From Mariniblastus sp. (GTDB taxonomy: Bacteria; Planctomycetota; Planctomycetia; Pirellulales; Pirellulaceae), in NCBI GenBank assembly GCA_022447555.1, contig JAKVBF010000001.1:149560-213559 (forward strand): 64,000 bases of DNA. Direction: 5' to 3'. Within the stretch, counting starts at the first letter, position 1, and every line of letters starts with the position of its first letter. Under the pieces are notes generated by a model. The model had not been told where the DNA came from. It did no database searches and saw nothing but the letters and a program-made list of their open reading frames with translations. The position numbers and the translations under genes are program-made. Positions 37,877 to 46,703 of this stretch are shown here, in pieces.

Positions 37877-39064
37877 TCAGCTCACCGGTGTCCCATCTCG
37901 CTTGAATAGCAAAAGAGCACTCAGAACCAGTGATAGGCTGATCGTCACCTGAGCAATGGTGAACATGTGATAATAAGTCCAACCAAACGCTAACAAGGCC
38001 GACATTCCGTAACTGCCAACGGCCAAACCTAGGCCAAACCCCAAGGTGATCACTCCCCAATCTCGGCCGTGTCGGATGGGTCCCGAAATCTCTGCGGTTC
38101 GGATCGAGGTCAAAGGAACGCAGCACAACAAGAAAAACCCGATCATGAAAGCGGAAATCGTGATGATCGCAACGCTCGATGTGAGCAACACCAATAACAA
38201 TGAGATCGCTCCAAGCAAATAGTTGGCCACCAACGTAAGCGGGGTTCCCAGCAAGCGAGCCAGCAGCCCACTGGAAAACGCACCCACCAAAGAACCGACG
38301 CCCACGAGACTGAATAATTGGCTGCTCATCGCAGTACTCGTCGCAAATCGCTCGTGCAAATAATTGGTCAAGAACAAGGTGTGGGGAGTTACACTGACGG
38401 CCGCTAAGAAATAAGCTGCGCCCAACATACTCAACGCGACCAGAGCATCCCCTTGCAATTTCGGCATGGCGACCCGCTGTTGATCACTCGCCGTCGCTGC
38501 CGAACCAATGATCGGCCAGGCAATCGCAGCGGCTACCCCTGTCAGTCCCGCTTCAAACAACCACCCTACCGACACTGACGTTTCCAAAAAATGCGGTAAC
38601 ATTAAGCATACAAATACGATGGTTCCACCCGCTCCCGCAAACATGAATCCGCTGACCATCTTCTTCAATCGCCCGGAAACGTGCTGCAAGACAACCGAGG
38701 GCGAGTGAATCACCAAGGAAGCTCCCGCAAAACCCGTTACGAAGCGCCCTAGGGCCAACCAATTAAAGCTCAAATCCCAAGCGCACATTGCTTGACCCGC
38801 AACCGCCAACACAAGTGAGACCCGCATAAGCCGCCGAACGCCGACTTTGCGAGGAAGGGACAGGGCTGCGATACAGCCCATCAAGTATCCCAGACAATTG
38901 AACCCTCCCAGATAACCGGCGCCCGGTTTGGAGACCCAATGAGCGTCGATCATGGATGGAATCAGAGGGGTGTAAGCATAACGGCACAGGCACAGTCCAA
39001 CACCAATCAGGCAAAATCCCGCGAGCGTTGCGTAAAACGGATGGTATGTTTTAAAATCCGGCAT
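37877..39064 (-). CDS. YbfB/YjiJ-family MFS transporter
   Basis: Twelve-helix major facilitator protein, about 395 residues from the ATG at 39064; a TTG at 39142 would add 26 polar residues and overlap the TerB-like gene. The start (YHPFYATLAGFCLIGVGLCLCRYAYTPLIP) and helices 2-3 (AGYLGGFNCLGYLMGCIAALSLPRKVG) match the YbfB/YjiJ transporters. The substrate is unknown; these transporters are often near genes for acids or antibiotics. Confidence 0.85.
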   Translation of the reverse strand: MPDFKTYHPFYATLAGFCLIGVGLCLCRYAYTPLIPSMIDAHWVSKPGAGYLGGFNCLGYLMGCIAALSLPRKVGVRRLMRVSLVLAVAGQAMCAWDLSFNWLALGRFVTGFAGASLVIHSPSVVLQHVSGRLKKMVSGFMFAGAGGTIVFVCLMLPHFLETSVSVGWLFEAGLTGVAAAIAWPIIGSAATASDQQRVAMPKLQGDALVALSMLGAAYFLAAVSVTPHTLFLTNYLHERFATSTAMSSQLFSLVGVGSLVGAFSSGLLARLLGTPLTLVANYLLGAISLLLVLLTSSVAIITISAFMIGFFLLCCVPLTSIRTAEISGPIRHGRDWGVITLGFGLGLAVGSYGMSALLAFGWTYYHMFTIAQVTISLSLVLSALLLFKRDGTPVS

Positions 39065-39138
39065 CGATCCTATATGCGTCTGTGACAATTCAGAGTGCTG
39101 GTCGTCGGCTTCTGCAATCAACGTGATGATCCGATGAA

Positions 39139-39501
39139 TCAAGGCTTGCGGATCAACCGATTAAAGAGCTTTTCAAAATCCTGTTCCGTCATCCCGAGTT
39201 TCGTTCCAAACTTTCGCAGGATCATTATTTCCTCGGGGGTGACATGGTCATCGCAATTCGCCGCCTCGATCAAGATCGTCAAGGCCTGCTCGGGGTCAAC
39301 TTTTAAAACTTTAAACTGCTCTTGATAAAATTGTGGATCGGTTTCACCGCGGGCAACCATGGCATCCAGAGACGCCTGTCCCACCCCCACTTGCCCTGCA
39401 AGCTTACTTAAAAAAACGCGTTCCTCGGCGGCCGTCTCGCCGCCCATTCCTGTCACACAACAACAGGCTCGAAGCACCTCAACCTTCTCCATTGGCATCA
39501 T
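39139..39501 (-). CDS. TerB-like protein
   Basis: 120-residue all-helical protein of the TerB-like/DjlA-N-like type: CVTGMGGETAAEERVFLSKLA near the start and an acidic pair in LIEAANCDDHVTPEEIMILRKFG, with alternating hydrophobics typical of the TerB fold. AAGGAG precedes the ATG. It follows the CCA-adding enzyme gene with a one-base gap and touches the MFS gene, so it may be in one operon. Metal binding at the acidic motif is possible but not shown. Confidence 0.75.
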   Translation of the reverse strand: MMPMEKVEVLRACCCVTGMGGETAAEERVFLSKLAGQVGVGQASLDAMVARGETDPQFYQEQFKVLKVDPEQALTILIEAANCDDHVTPEEIMILRKFGTKLGMTEQDFEKLFNRLIRKP

Positions 39502-39502
39502 T

Positions 39503-40762
39503 CTAAGGCTCCTTATATTCGTTTTTTTGTATCGATTTCACTAACTGTAGGCCCTCTTGGGGTGTTTCAATCTGACCATCCAACTGCGCTACGCGAATGC
39601 GATCCAGTATTGCAGCAAAGACGGGGCCAGGCTGCATTCCCAGCTTGATCAAATCATTTCCACTGACCAGCGGAGCAGGGTCCAGTTCCTCGGCCGGCAG
39701 CGCTAACTTTTTCTGACAAGCTCGAACACCGGGATGGTGATCCCCAAATTGCACCTTGGTGATTTGCAATGTTTGATCTATGTCTGGGTGAATCAAGAGT
39801 GGTTGTAACTCCGACCAGGGTAATAAGTGAGATCGTGATAACACCAATCCATTTTTTTCTATCCATAAAATGGTCTTCTGTTCGGCATTGGAGAGTTTCC
39901 AACGTTCAGCGGTTGGCAAAATCCCCTGCGTTTTTAGAAGGGGAGATAACAGAATCGCGGCCGCTTGCTCAAATTGGCACACAGGCCCCAGTTGTTGCAA
40001 CCATCCCAGCCGAGTCCTCCAATTGGCGCGATTTTTATACAGCTGATCTCCGTCTTCAACAATCTCTCGCAGCAATTGACAATCGGCCAATAACTGAATC
40101 GTATCGGCGCGATTGGGATGCACCAATATCCTTCGCATCTCGCCTCCGATCCGTTCCGCGCTAACAGCCCCAATTTCGGGCGCGTGTTGAATCACGGCAG
40201 CCCGAGTGAGTGGTTCCAATTCAAAACTGAAAGTCCCTGCAAATCGCACACCTCGCAACAGTCGCAACTTATCCTCGCGGATCCGTTCATGGGGATCACC
40301 GATGGCTCGCACAATACGACCGTCAATATCCGCCCGGCCCTTCACATAATCAATCACTTCGTTTTGAACCGGGTCCATAAAGATACCGTTGATAGTAAAG
40401 TCGCGCCGCAGTGCGTCCTCACGAGCATCTGTGTATTCAACCGAGTCCGGCCGGCGACCATCACTGTATTCCATATCGCGGCGGAAGGTCGCCACTTCGA
40501 TCTGACCTGCTGACTTGGGACCGACGACGGTGATCACACCGAATGCTGCCCCAATGGGAATCGTCCTTCGATGACCAAATAATTCCCGAACCTGTTCCGG
40601 AGTCGCATCCGTGGCCACATCGTAATCTTTCGGCGATCGCCCAACCAATTGATCGCGCACGCACCCCCCGGCCCACAGACCCTGAAAGCCCGCAGCCTGG
40701 AGTTTCTCAGCGACTTGAATCGCAAATTCACGTGGTGACATCAATCTTCCGCTGGCCTGCAT
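39503..40762 (-). CDS. cca: CCA tRNA nucleotidyltransferase (class II)
   Basis: Adds or repairs the 3' CCA of tRNA. The class II nucleotidyltransferase core is visible: LWAGGCVRDQLVGRSPKDYDVATDATPEQVRELF with the DxD metal site, then DALRRDFTINGIFMDP and IRAIGDPHERIREDKLRLLRGVRF, followed by the RNA- and metal-binding neck. Both tRNA genes in this window lack an encoded CCA, consistent with a need for this enzyme. It could also be a poly(A) polymerase of the same family; the residues seen do not settle this alone. The start is taken at ATG 40762; ATG 40741 is possible. Confidence 0.9.
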   Translation of the reverse strand: MQASGRLMSPREFAIQVAEKLQAAGFQGLWAGGCVRDQLVGRSPKDYDVATDATPEQVRELFGHRRTIPIGAAFGVITVVGPKSAGQIEVATFRRDMEYSDGRRPDSVEYTDAREDALRRDFTINGIFMDPVQNEVIDYVKGRADIDGRIVRAIGDPHERIREDKLRLLRGVRFAGTFSFELEPLTRAAVIQHAPEIGAVSAERIGGEMRRILVHPNRADTIQLLADCQLLREIVEDGDQLYKNRANWRTRLGWLQQLGPVCQFEQAAAILLSPLLKTQGILPTAERWKLSNAEQKTILWIEKNGLVLSRSHLLPWSELQPLLIHPDIDQTLQITKVQFGDHHPGVRACQKKLALPAEELDPAPLVSGNDLIKLGMQPGPVFAAILDRIRVAQLDGQIETPQEGLQLVKSIQKNEYKEP

Positions 40763-40978
40763 GACCACTGAGCTAAAGGAATATCATCGTTATTAAACGC
40801 ACCATAAACGCACCAAGCCACGACGGCGGACGCGGATTTCATAAGCGCCCCGTCTGCCGCTTCGCAAATGGAATTGATCCTGCAAGAATGGTGAGCAGTT
40901 ACCACGGTGATTCAACGACCAGACCGTGGGTACGTCACTTCATTATGCCGCTTATTCCCCTTGCCCCAAGTCACAGAA

Positions 40979-41308
40979 ATGATCCCTACCGAAATCTCTC
41001 CCAAAAAAGTCAAAGAGTTAATGGATTCTCAATCGAACCTGTTACTGGTCGATTGTCGTCAGCCGGAAGAATATGAGATTTGCAAGATTGACGGATCTAT
41101 TTTGATCCCGATGAACGAGACGCCACAGCGGATTGAAGAGATCCAAGCAGCCGGGGACAAACCAATCATCGTCTATTGCCATCACGGAATGCGCAGTTTG
41201 CAGGTGGTTAACTGGCTCAGAACTCAAGGCTTTGGCAATAGCCAAAGCATGTCTGGCGGAATCGATGCCTGGAGCCAAACCATTGACCCCAGCGTTCCGA
41301 CCTATTAA
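40979..41308 (+). CDS. Single-domain rhodanese-like protein
   Basis: 109 residues from the ATG at 40979. The rhodanese fold is seen in LLLVDCRQPEEYEICKIDGSILIPMNE, and the active-site loop is CHHGMRS with the catalytic Cys, typical of thiosulfate:cyanide sulfurtransferases or sulfur-carrying proteins. The C-terminal SMSGGIDAW is typical of the family. Its TAA shares its last base with the ATG of the PQQ-propeller gene (TAATG), so they are translationally coupled. Confidence 0.9.
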   Translation: MIPTEISPKKVKELMDSQSNLLLVDCRQPEEYEICKIDGSILIPMNETPQRIEEIQAAGDKPIIVYCHHGMRSLQVVNWLRTQGFGNSQSMSGGIDAWSQTIDPSVPTY

Positions 41309-42732
41309 TGAAGTACGTTTTCAGTTACCTGCGGAAGAGACTCATGAAACTTGTTCGACTGCAAATCATGTATGGGACATGGATGTGCCTAACACTATCG
41401 TGGGCACCCGCTATGGCTCAGAATACCTCCGATTGGCCATCGTTCCGCGGCCCCCAAGGTAGGGGCGTGGTCAATATGACCGGCATGGCCAAGAAGGACA
41501 AACTTCGCGATCAGTGGAATGCCGACCCTGATACAGGAACCCTCAATGGGATTCTCTGGAAAACCAATGTCCCTGGTCTGGGGCATTCCAGCCCAGTCAT
41601 CGCAGGGAATCGAATCTTCGTCCTAACGGCAATCGCCAGCACGGGTGATGCGCCGCTAAAAGTAGGTGGCGGCGGCCGCCCCGAGGCGGCCGATGACAAT
41701 GGTGAACAACGCTGGATCATGCTCTGCTACGACAAGTCAACCGGAAAAGAATTGTGGCGCAAAGTAGCCCGAAAAGGAACTCCCAAAGCGACCCGTCATG
41801 CAAAGGCCACGCACGCCAACACCAGTGTCGCCATTGAAGGGGATCGCTTGGTCGCCTTCTTTGGTTCAGAAGGACTTTACTGCTACGACCTTGAAGGCCG
41901 ACTACTATGGAAACGAGACTTGGGAGTGGTCGATATATCAAAATATGGGATCGGTTGGGGCTACGCCAGTTCCCCAACGATTTACCAAGACCGAATCGCA
42001 CTGATTTGTGATGACCCAAGCAATCCCTATCTGGCCGTCCTCCGTTTATCAGATGGCCACGAACTCTGGCGTGTTTCGCGGACCGATGTTTGCGAGCGCA
42101 ACTGGAGCACGCCTCTAATTCACGCTACCGCCGATCGGACTCAGATTGTGATCAACGGATGGCCTTGGGTTGTTTCCTACGATCTGAATTCGGGAGCGGA
42201 ATTATGGCGGATCAAGGGAGGCGGTGACAATCCGGTACCCACACCTTTCGTCGCCAACGATTGGATTTACATCACCAGTTCTCACGGCGGCCAATCGCCC
42301 ATTTATGTCGTGCGCCCCACCGCGACCGGCGATATCACGCCGACCAAGGAACAACCCAGCAACGAAGCGATTGTCTGGAGCACACAGCGGGGTGGATCCT
42401 ACATGTCGACTCCGGTGGTTTACGGCAACTATCTTTACCTGGGCAACTCCAATGGGGTTGTCCGCTGCTTTGAGGCCCAAACCGGTACGAAAATGTATGA
42501 AAAGCGTTTAGGTTCGGATGCCGGGATCATCGCCTCGTTGGTAGCGGCCGACAACAAAGTGTACTGCGCCTCAGAAAATGGGACCGTCTACGTGATTGCG
42601 GCAGGACCCGAATACCGACTCTTGGCGGAAAATCCAATGGGCCAACCCTGTTTCGCCAGCCCCGCGATATCCGATGGAAACCTCTATTTCAGAACAACCA
42701 CCGCTCTGGTAGCTATTGAAAAGTCAAATTAA
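41308..42732 (+). CDS. Secreted PQQ-like beta-propeller protein
   Basis: 474 residues. An export signal lies in the first 45 residues (MYGTWMCLTLSWAPAMAQ), and an ATG at 41344 might be used instead of 41308. The mature part begins WPSFRGPQGRG, typical of the planctomycete PQQ-propeller family, and shows repeated blades with ELWRK and LYCYDLEGRLLWKRD motifs (e.g. GKELWRKV, GHELWRVS, GAELWRIK, and GTVYVIAAGPEYRLL at the end). No enzyme site is known; the family is often called outer-membrane-assembly-like or dehydrogenase-like. The partner rhodanese is upstream. Confidence 0.88.
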   Translation: MKYVFSYLRKRLMKLVRLQIMYGTWMCLTLSWAPAMAQNTSDWPSFRGPQGRGVVNMTGMAKKDKLRDQWNADPDTGTLNGILWKTNVPGLGHSSPVIAGNRIFVLTAIASTGDAPLKVGGGGRPEAADDNGEQRWIMLCYDKSTGKELWRKVARKGTPKATRHAKATHANTSVAIEGDRLVAFFGSEGLYCYDLEGRLLWKRDLGVVDISKYGIGWGYASSPTIYQDRIALICDDPSNPYLAVLRLSDGHELWRVSRTDVCERNWSTPLIHATADRTQIVINGWPWVVSYDLNSGAELWRIKGGGDNPVPTPFVANDWIYITSSHGGQSPIYVVRPTATGDITPTKEQPSNEAIVWSTQRGGSYMSTPVVYGNYLYLGNSNGVVRCFEAQTGTKMYEKRLGSDAGIIASLVAADNKVYCASENGTVYVIAAGPEYRLLAENPMGQPCFASPAISDGNLYFRTTTALVAIEKSN

Positions 42733-42831
42733 GCAATCCTGTATTAATTGGCGCGAATGTGAAACACGCTACATTGGCGGTTTCAGACTCTCCTTCCAGC
42801 AAACATCATAATATTCACAAGTGAGATTTCG

Positions 42832-43566
42832 ATGAACTTAGCGCAGGGTAACCAATTTGAGATTGGCACCGTCATCAGATACGGCTGGGAAGACTTTAAA
42901 TCTAATACAGGGATTCTTATCGCAGCCTTCGTGATCATGACTGTGGTCATGGTTGTGATCGTAGGTGGATTTGAGGCACTTGGGTATGCGATTTTGGCAC
43001 TGCTCCAAAAAAACGCCCAACTGGATATTACGGGTCAGGTTCTGTTATCCATCATCCGTGGCGTTGCCCAACTGATCGTCCAAGTTTTTCTTCAACTCGG
43101 ACTGATCGCGTTAACACTTAAGTTGATTCGTCGACAACGACCCGAGATTAGCGATCTCTTTTCGCAGATCAGTAAGTTTTGGTCGGGACTCCTAGCCAGC
43201 CTGACCGTCACGGTTTTAGTCATGATCGGTTTTTGTCTGCTGATTATTCCGGGAATCATTTTCGCCCTCGCCTCTTTTCTCGTGATGTGGTTTATCGTCG
43301 ATCAGGACATGACGGCAATGCAGGCGATCAAAGCATCTTTTGCAGCAACCCGAGGTTCGCGTTGGAATCTTTTTCTGTTCGGTTGGGTAGGCTTCTTAAT
43401 GGCCATCGCGGCACTCCTTACCTGCTGTATTGGTTACATCGTGCTCATCCCCCTTTTAAGTGTCGCCTCCGGCTATATCTACGTGGCTCTCAGTGGTACC
43501 CCCAGCGGTCCTCTCCAATCAGAAGGAAAACCCGGGAGTGAAGACGCTTCAAAAGGCGTGAAATGA
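42832..43566 (+). CDS. Multipass membrane protein of unknown function
   Basis: 244 residues with about six hydrophobic helices. The N-terminal half has GTVIRYGWEDFKSN followed by two helices; the later segment GFCLLIIPGIIFALASFLVMWFIVDQDMTAMQAIKAS resembles the DUF975/GlpQ-type membrane domain family (P-G-I-x-L/F and the aligned D-x-x-M/A...A-x-x-x-S). The stop codon overlaps the start of the next gene (ATGA), so the two are coupled. Confidence 0.75.
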   Translation: MNLAQGNQFEIGTVIRYGWEDFKSNTGILIAAFVIMTVVMVVIVGGFEALGYAILALLQKNAQLDITGQVLLSIIRGVAQLIVQVFLQLGLIALTLKLIRRQRPEISDLFSQISKFWSGLLASLTVTVLVMIGFCLLIIPGIIFALASFLVMWFIVDQDMTAMQAIKASFAATRGSRWNLFLFGWVGFLMAIAALLTCCIGYIVLIPLLSVASGYIYVALSGTPSGPLQSEGKPGSEDASKGVK

Positions 43567-44474
43567 TGAAACCGATGAGGCTGAGTGAATCGCCACGATT
43601 CGGCGGCAGCACAAACACACCCGTTTTATTGCTGGTGCTGTGTGCGATGCTGACCGCGCTCTCCTCAAACAGTTTAGCGCGCCAAGTGAGTTCTGAGCCA
43701 CCACCCCTAACCGGAACAGGCGACGCAGCGTTTGAATCACAAATACCGGATCGCTTCACCCATGTTTATCGGATTGGACAGTTCTACATCATGGGTACCG
43801 ACCAGCGACCAAGTGAGACCGATCGCCGGGATAGGACTGGTCAACAGGTCGTCCTCGAGGCGGTCCGCCTGTTCAGCAGCCTGCTCGACGCGGACGCCGA
43901 TGGCCAGATCGATCACCCCGAGCTGCTGGCAACGATGGGAAAGAGATTCGCCTTTGCAATCGGATACGATCGAACGTTGCGGCCGATAGAGGAACAGCTT
44001 GACCAGAAAACCGGTCACTACATTATTTCGATGAAGACCGATATCTGGCCATTCTTTCCCGACTGGGAAGGAACCGGATTTAAGGTCGAACGACTGAAAA
44101 GTTCCATGTGGCGGCCTCGGCAAATGAGCGCGCTTTGGGAAGAGTGTTTCCATGTTTATACAGAGGCATGGAACCGTTATTCCAAAGACTGGAGCTTCGG
44201 TAAAAACGGACCGCTCGGTCGGGCTATGGCGGCCGACATCAAGGCTGGCGACTACGACATTCAAGAGCAAAATCGAATGGAAGGGGGTGATTACGACTGG
44301 AACACGGCCGTCAACGAATACGTGCATCAGATCTGGGTCATTCAAAAAGGGGGCCAGACCGCGTGCCTCACGAAACCGCAACAACAGGTCCTCAAGTTCA
44401 TGCAGAAAACCAAGGGGTTCGCCATGGATATGGACAAGGATTACGAAGGATCGATAGCGGTCCGTGTGCGATAA
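43563..44474 (+). CDS. Secreted protein with single EF-hand-like loop
   Basis: 303 residues, signal peptide near the start (PVLLLVLCAMLTALSSNSLA). A calcium-loop-like sequence, DADADGQIDHPEL, is at about residue 110. The rest, including WEECFHVYTEAWNRYSKDW, and the tail NEYVHQIWVIQKGG, gives no family I recognise; a buried metal site with His and Glu residues is possible. Coupled by ATGA to the membrane-protein gene before it. A long opposite-strand frame covering it is judged spurious. Confidence 0.7.
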   Translation: MMKPMRLSESPRFGGSTNTPVLLLVLCAMLTALSSNSLARQVSSEPPPLTGTGDAAFESQIPDRFTHVYRIGQFYIMGTDQRPSETDRRDRTGQQVVLEAVRLFSSLLDADADGQIDHPELLATMGKRFAFAIGYDRTLRPIEEQLDQKTGHYIISMKTDIWPFFPDWEGTGFKVERLKSSMWRPRQMSALWEECFHVYTEAWNRYSKDWSFGKNGPLGRAMAADIKAGDYDIQEQNRMEGGDYDWNTAVNEYVHQIWVIQKGGQTACLTKPQQQVLKFMQKTKGFAMDMDKDYEGSIAVRVR

Positions 44475-44677
44475 AGCCTCATCGCTCACACTCTTCGTCA
44501 AGCGTCGGGTCCGCCTACGCATCTCGAGGCAACTGCTGGCCAGCGTTTGTTCATTCCATAAGAGGGTTCCCACCTAGTTGGAATGCCAACTCAGCGATGC
44601 TATTGTTTCCGTATCGTTCGACCTATCTGTCCTCCGAAATGATCGGTCCCTGCCCGATCCCAATCCAAGGTTTTACT

Positions 44678-45214
44678 ATGCGATTTTTACTACCCCTGTC
44701 TGTCGCAGTTCTGGTAGCCAGCCTGCCTCGGTTTGTTAGCGCCCAGGCGTCGGATGAAACGGATGCCGCGGTCGTCAAAAAACTAGCCGAACAAATGACC
44801 AATGCAACCCAAAAAGGTGACTACAAAAAAATCGTATCGCTCACTTATGGAAGTGTTGTAGAGCAACTCGGCGGGCCGACCAAGGCGTTTGAAACGATCA
44901 AGGAACAAATGGAAACCATGAAGCTGCGGGGCATGAGAATGAACCAATTCAAGGCTGGCAAACTAAAAGGGTTTGCCAGCACCGCCCAAAACAAATTTGT
45001 GATTGTGCCAACCCAACTGACGCTCAGCCTGCCAGGCGCCACCATTCAAGCTGACTCTTTTCTGCTCGGGATCTCATCAGACCTAGGGAAAACATGGAAG
45101 TTCGTTGATGGTGCAGGGATCGCGACTCAAGAGCAACAGAAAAAGTTATTGCCCCCTCTACCCGATGATTTCCAGCTACCCAAGCCAAAACAACCGAAGA
45201 TTCTTCGGGACTAA
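44678..45214 (+). CDS. Secreted hypothetical protein
   Basis: 178 residues from the ATG at 44678, with a signal peptide (FLLPLSVAVLVASLPRFVSAQ). The mature part (VVKKLAEQMTNATQKGDYKKIVSLTYGSVVEQLGG, LGKTWKFVDGAG, final PKPKQPKILRD) shows an alpha-beta pattern like NTF2-type or DUF-type proteins, but the family is not known to me. The frame is open further left to 44363 with an implausible N-terminus. Confidence 0.7.
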   Translation: MRFLLPLSVAVLVASLPRFVSAQASDETDAAVVKKLAEQMTNATQKGDYKKIVSLTYGSVVEQLGGPTKAFETIKEQMETMKLRGMRMNQFKAGKLKGFASTAQNKFVIVPTQLTLSLPGATIQADSFLLGISSDLGKTWKFVDGAGIATQEQQKKLLPPLPDDFQLPKPKQPKILRD

Positions 45215-45255
45215 AACCGGCTTGGACGACTTCGTTCTGAGAAAGATGGGCTGCC

Positions 45256-46692
45256 TCACTGCCGCTTGTATGGTTTTAACCGGACGTAGTCGCCCACTTG
45301 AAGCGACAGCCGTTCAACGATTCCCGCATGCTGGGGTTGATCCGCTAAATTCGTGATCTCCTCTGGGTCATTCTGATGGTCATACAATTCGCGACCCGCT
45401 TTCCCTTCCAACCACTCGGTATAACGATACCGTTCGTTCCGAAGCGAATAGCCCCAAGATTTTTTATTGTGCCAGACCTGAGTCACGGCAGGCTTAGCCC
45501 ATTGAGCGTCATTCGGATCGACCAGCAGGGGTCGCAACGAGTGGCCTTCCAAATCCGTGGGCGGTTTCAAGCCACATAGATCGGCTAAGGTAGGATATAA
45601 ATCGAGCAGCTCGACCGGCTTGAAACTCGTTTTCCCTTGAGCCATTCCCGGTGCGGAAATGATTAGCGGCATCCGGGCCGAACGCTCAAACGCCTTCCGC
45701 TTGTACCACAAACCTTTTTCCCCCAAGAAATAGCCGTGATCTGACCAGAACACAATGATCGTATTTTCCATCAACCCATTTTCTTTGAGGGCATCCAGTA
45801 AGCGACCCACCTGTGCATCAACAAACGAGTTACAGGCATAGTAGGCTTGCTTGCATTTGCGTGCCTGATCGACCGTCACGTCCTTAAAGTAGTACGGCCA
45901 GTTCTTCTGGTCTCGCTGAATGGCCATCGGCGGCACATCTGCCAGATCGCGCTTCGCTTCCTCCAAATCCGGCATCGAGATTTCATCAATCGGGTACTGA
46001 TCAAAGTATTTCTTGGGCGCGACATAGGGACAATGAGGATTGTAAAACCCCGCCGCCAAAAAAAAGGGGCGATCCTTTTTCTCCTTAATCAACTCGATGA
46101 TTTTGGAGGCGACCAAGCCATCGGTATGCTCTTCATCGCGACTCTCGGGATCCCACCAGGCCATCGAGATCCCCAGGTTCTTGTCTTTTTGTCGACCCGC
46201 ACCATAGCGAGTGATGTTTTCTTGCTGCGACCGGTCGATACCCACCGGGTTGTAACGCTGGTCCCAAGTCTCTGGATCGTCGTTTCCGTCTGTCCCGATC
46301 TGGCTCGGGTTTCCGTAGTGGTAAATTTTTCCGGCTCGCGCTACAAAGTAACCATTGTTCCGAAATAACTGACCAAGTGTTTCCACGTCCGGATTCTTTT
46401 GCCGCAGCTCATGCTTCAACGTATGCATGTCGAGCGTATCGGGACGCAAACCGGTCATGATGCTAGCACGACTGGGGCCGCATAACGGTTGTTGGCAATA
46501 CGCGCGATCGAAACGTACACCCAGCTGGCACAACCGCTCGAGGTTGGGGGTCACGACTTGCGAATTCCCAAAAGCGCTCAGGTCACAGTTCATGTCGTCT
46601 GCCGCGATGAACAGAACGTTCGGTTGATCGAATGCCCCCAGCACATGGGGCACCCATAACATGACCATCGCGATTACAAATCTTCTGCCCAT
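45256..46692 (-). CDS. Sulfatase (iduronate-2-sulfatase-like, formylglycine type)
   Basis: 478-residue type I sulfatase with a signal peptide (MVMLWVPHVLG). The activation motif CGPSRASIMTG is of the CxPSR type; the Cys becomes formylglycine. The calcium ligands are in FIAADDMNCDLSAFG near the start and VFWSDHGYFLGEKGLWYKR. The order and the spacing fit the iduronate-2-sulfatase-like S1_7-type family, which acts on sulfated polysaccharides, although the substrate is inferred. A good ribosome site (GGAAGAGAG) precedes the ATG. It is followed, in the same operon direction, after the PhoD-like gene. Confidence 0.93.
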   Translation of the reverse strand: MGRRFVIAMVMLWVPHVLGAFDQPNVLFIAADDMNCDLSAFGNSQVVTPNLERLCQLGVRFDRAYCQQPLCGPSRASIMTGLRPDTLDMHTLKHELRQKNPDVETLGQLFRNNGYFVARAGKIYHYGNPSQIGTDGNDDPETWDQRYNPVGIDRSQQENITRYGAGRQKDKNLGISMAWWDPESRDEEHTDGLVASKIIELIKEKKDRPFFLAAGFYNPHCPYVAPKKYFDQYPIDEISMPDLEEAKRDLADVPPMAIQRDQKNWPYYFKDVTVDQARKCKQAYYACNSFVDAQVGRLLDALKENGLMENTIIVFWSDHGYFLGEKGLWYKRKAFERSARMPLIISAPGMAQGKTSFKPVELLDLYPTLADLCGLKPPTDLEGHSLRPLLVDPNDAQWAKPAVTQVWHNKKSWGYSLRNERYRYTEWLEGKAGRELYDHQNDPEEITNLADQPQHAGIVERLSLQVGDYVRLKPYKRQ

Positions 46693-46703
46693 TGTCTCTC
46701 TTC

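Noticed and set aside
43737-44573. 278-codon minus-strand frame
   Set aside because: It lies opposite the coupled secreted EF-hand-like gene, has no signal or family pattern, and is explained by codon bias of the true gene.
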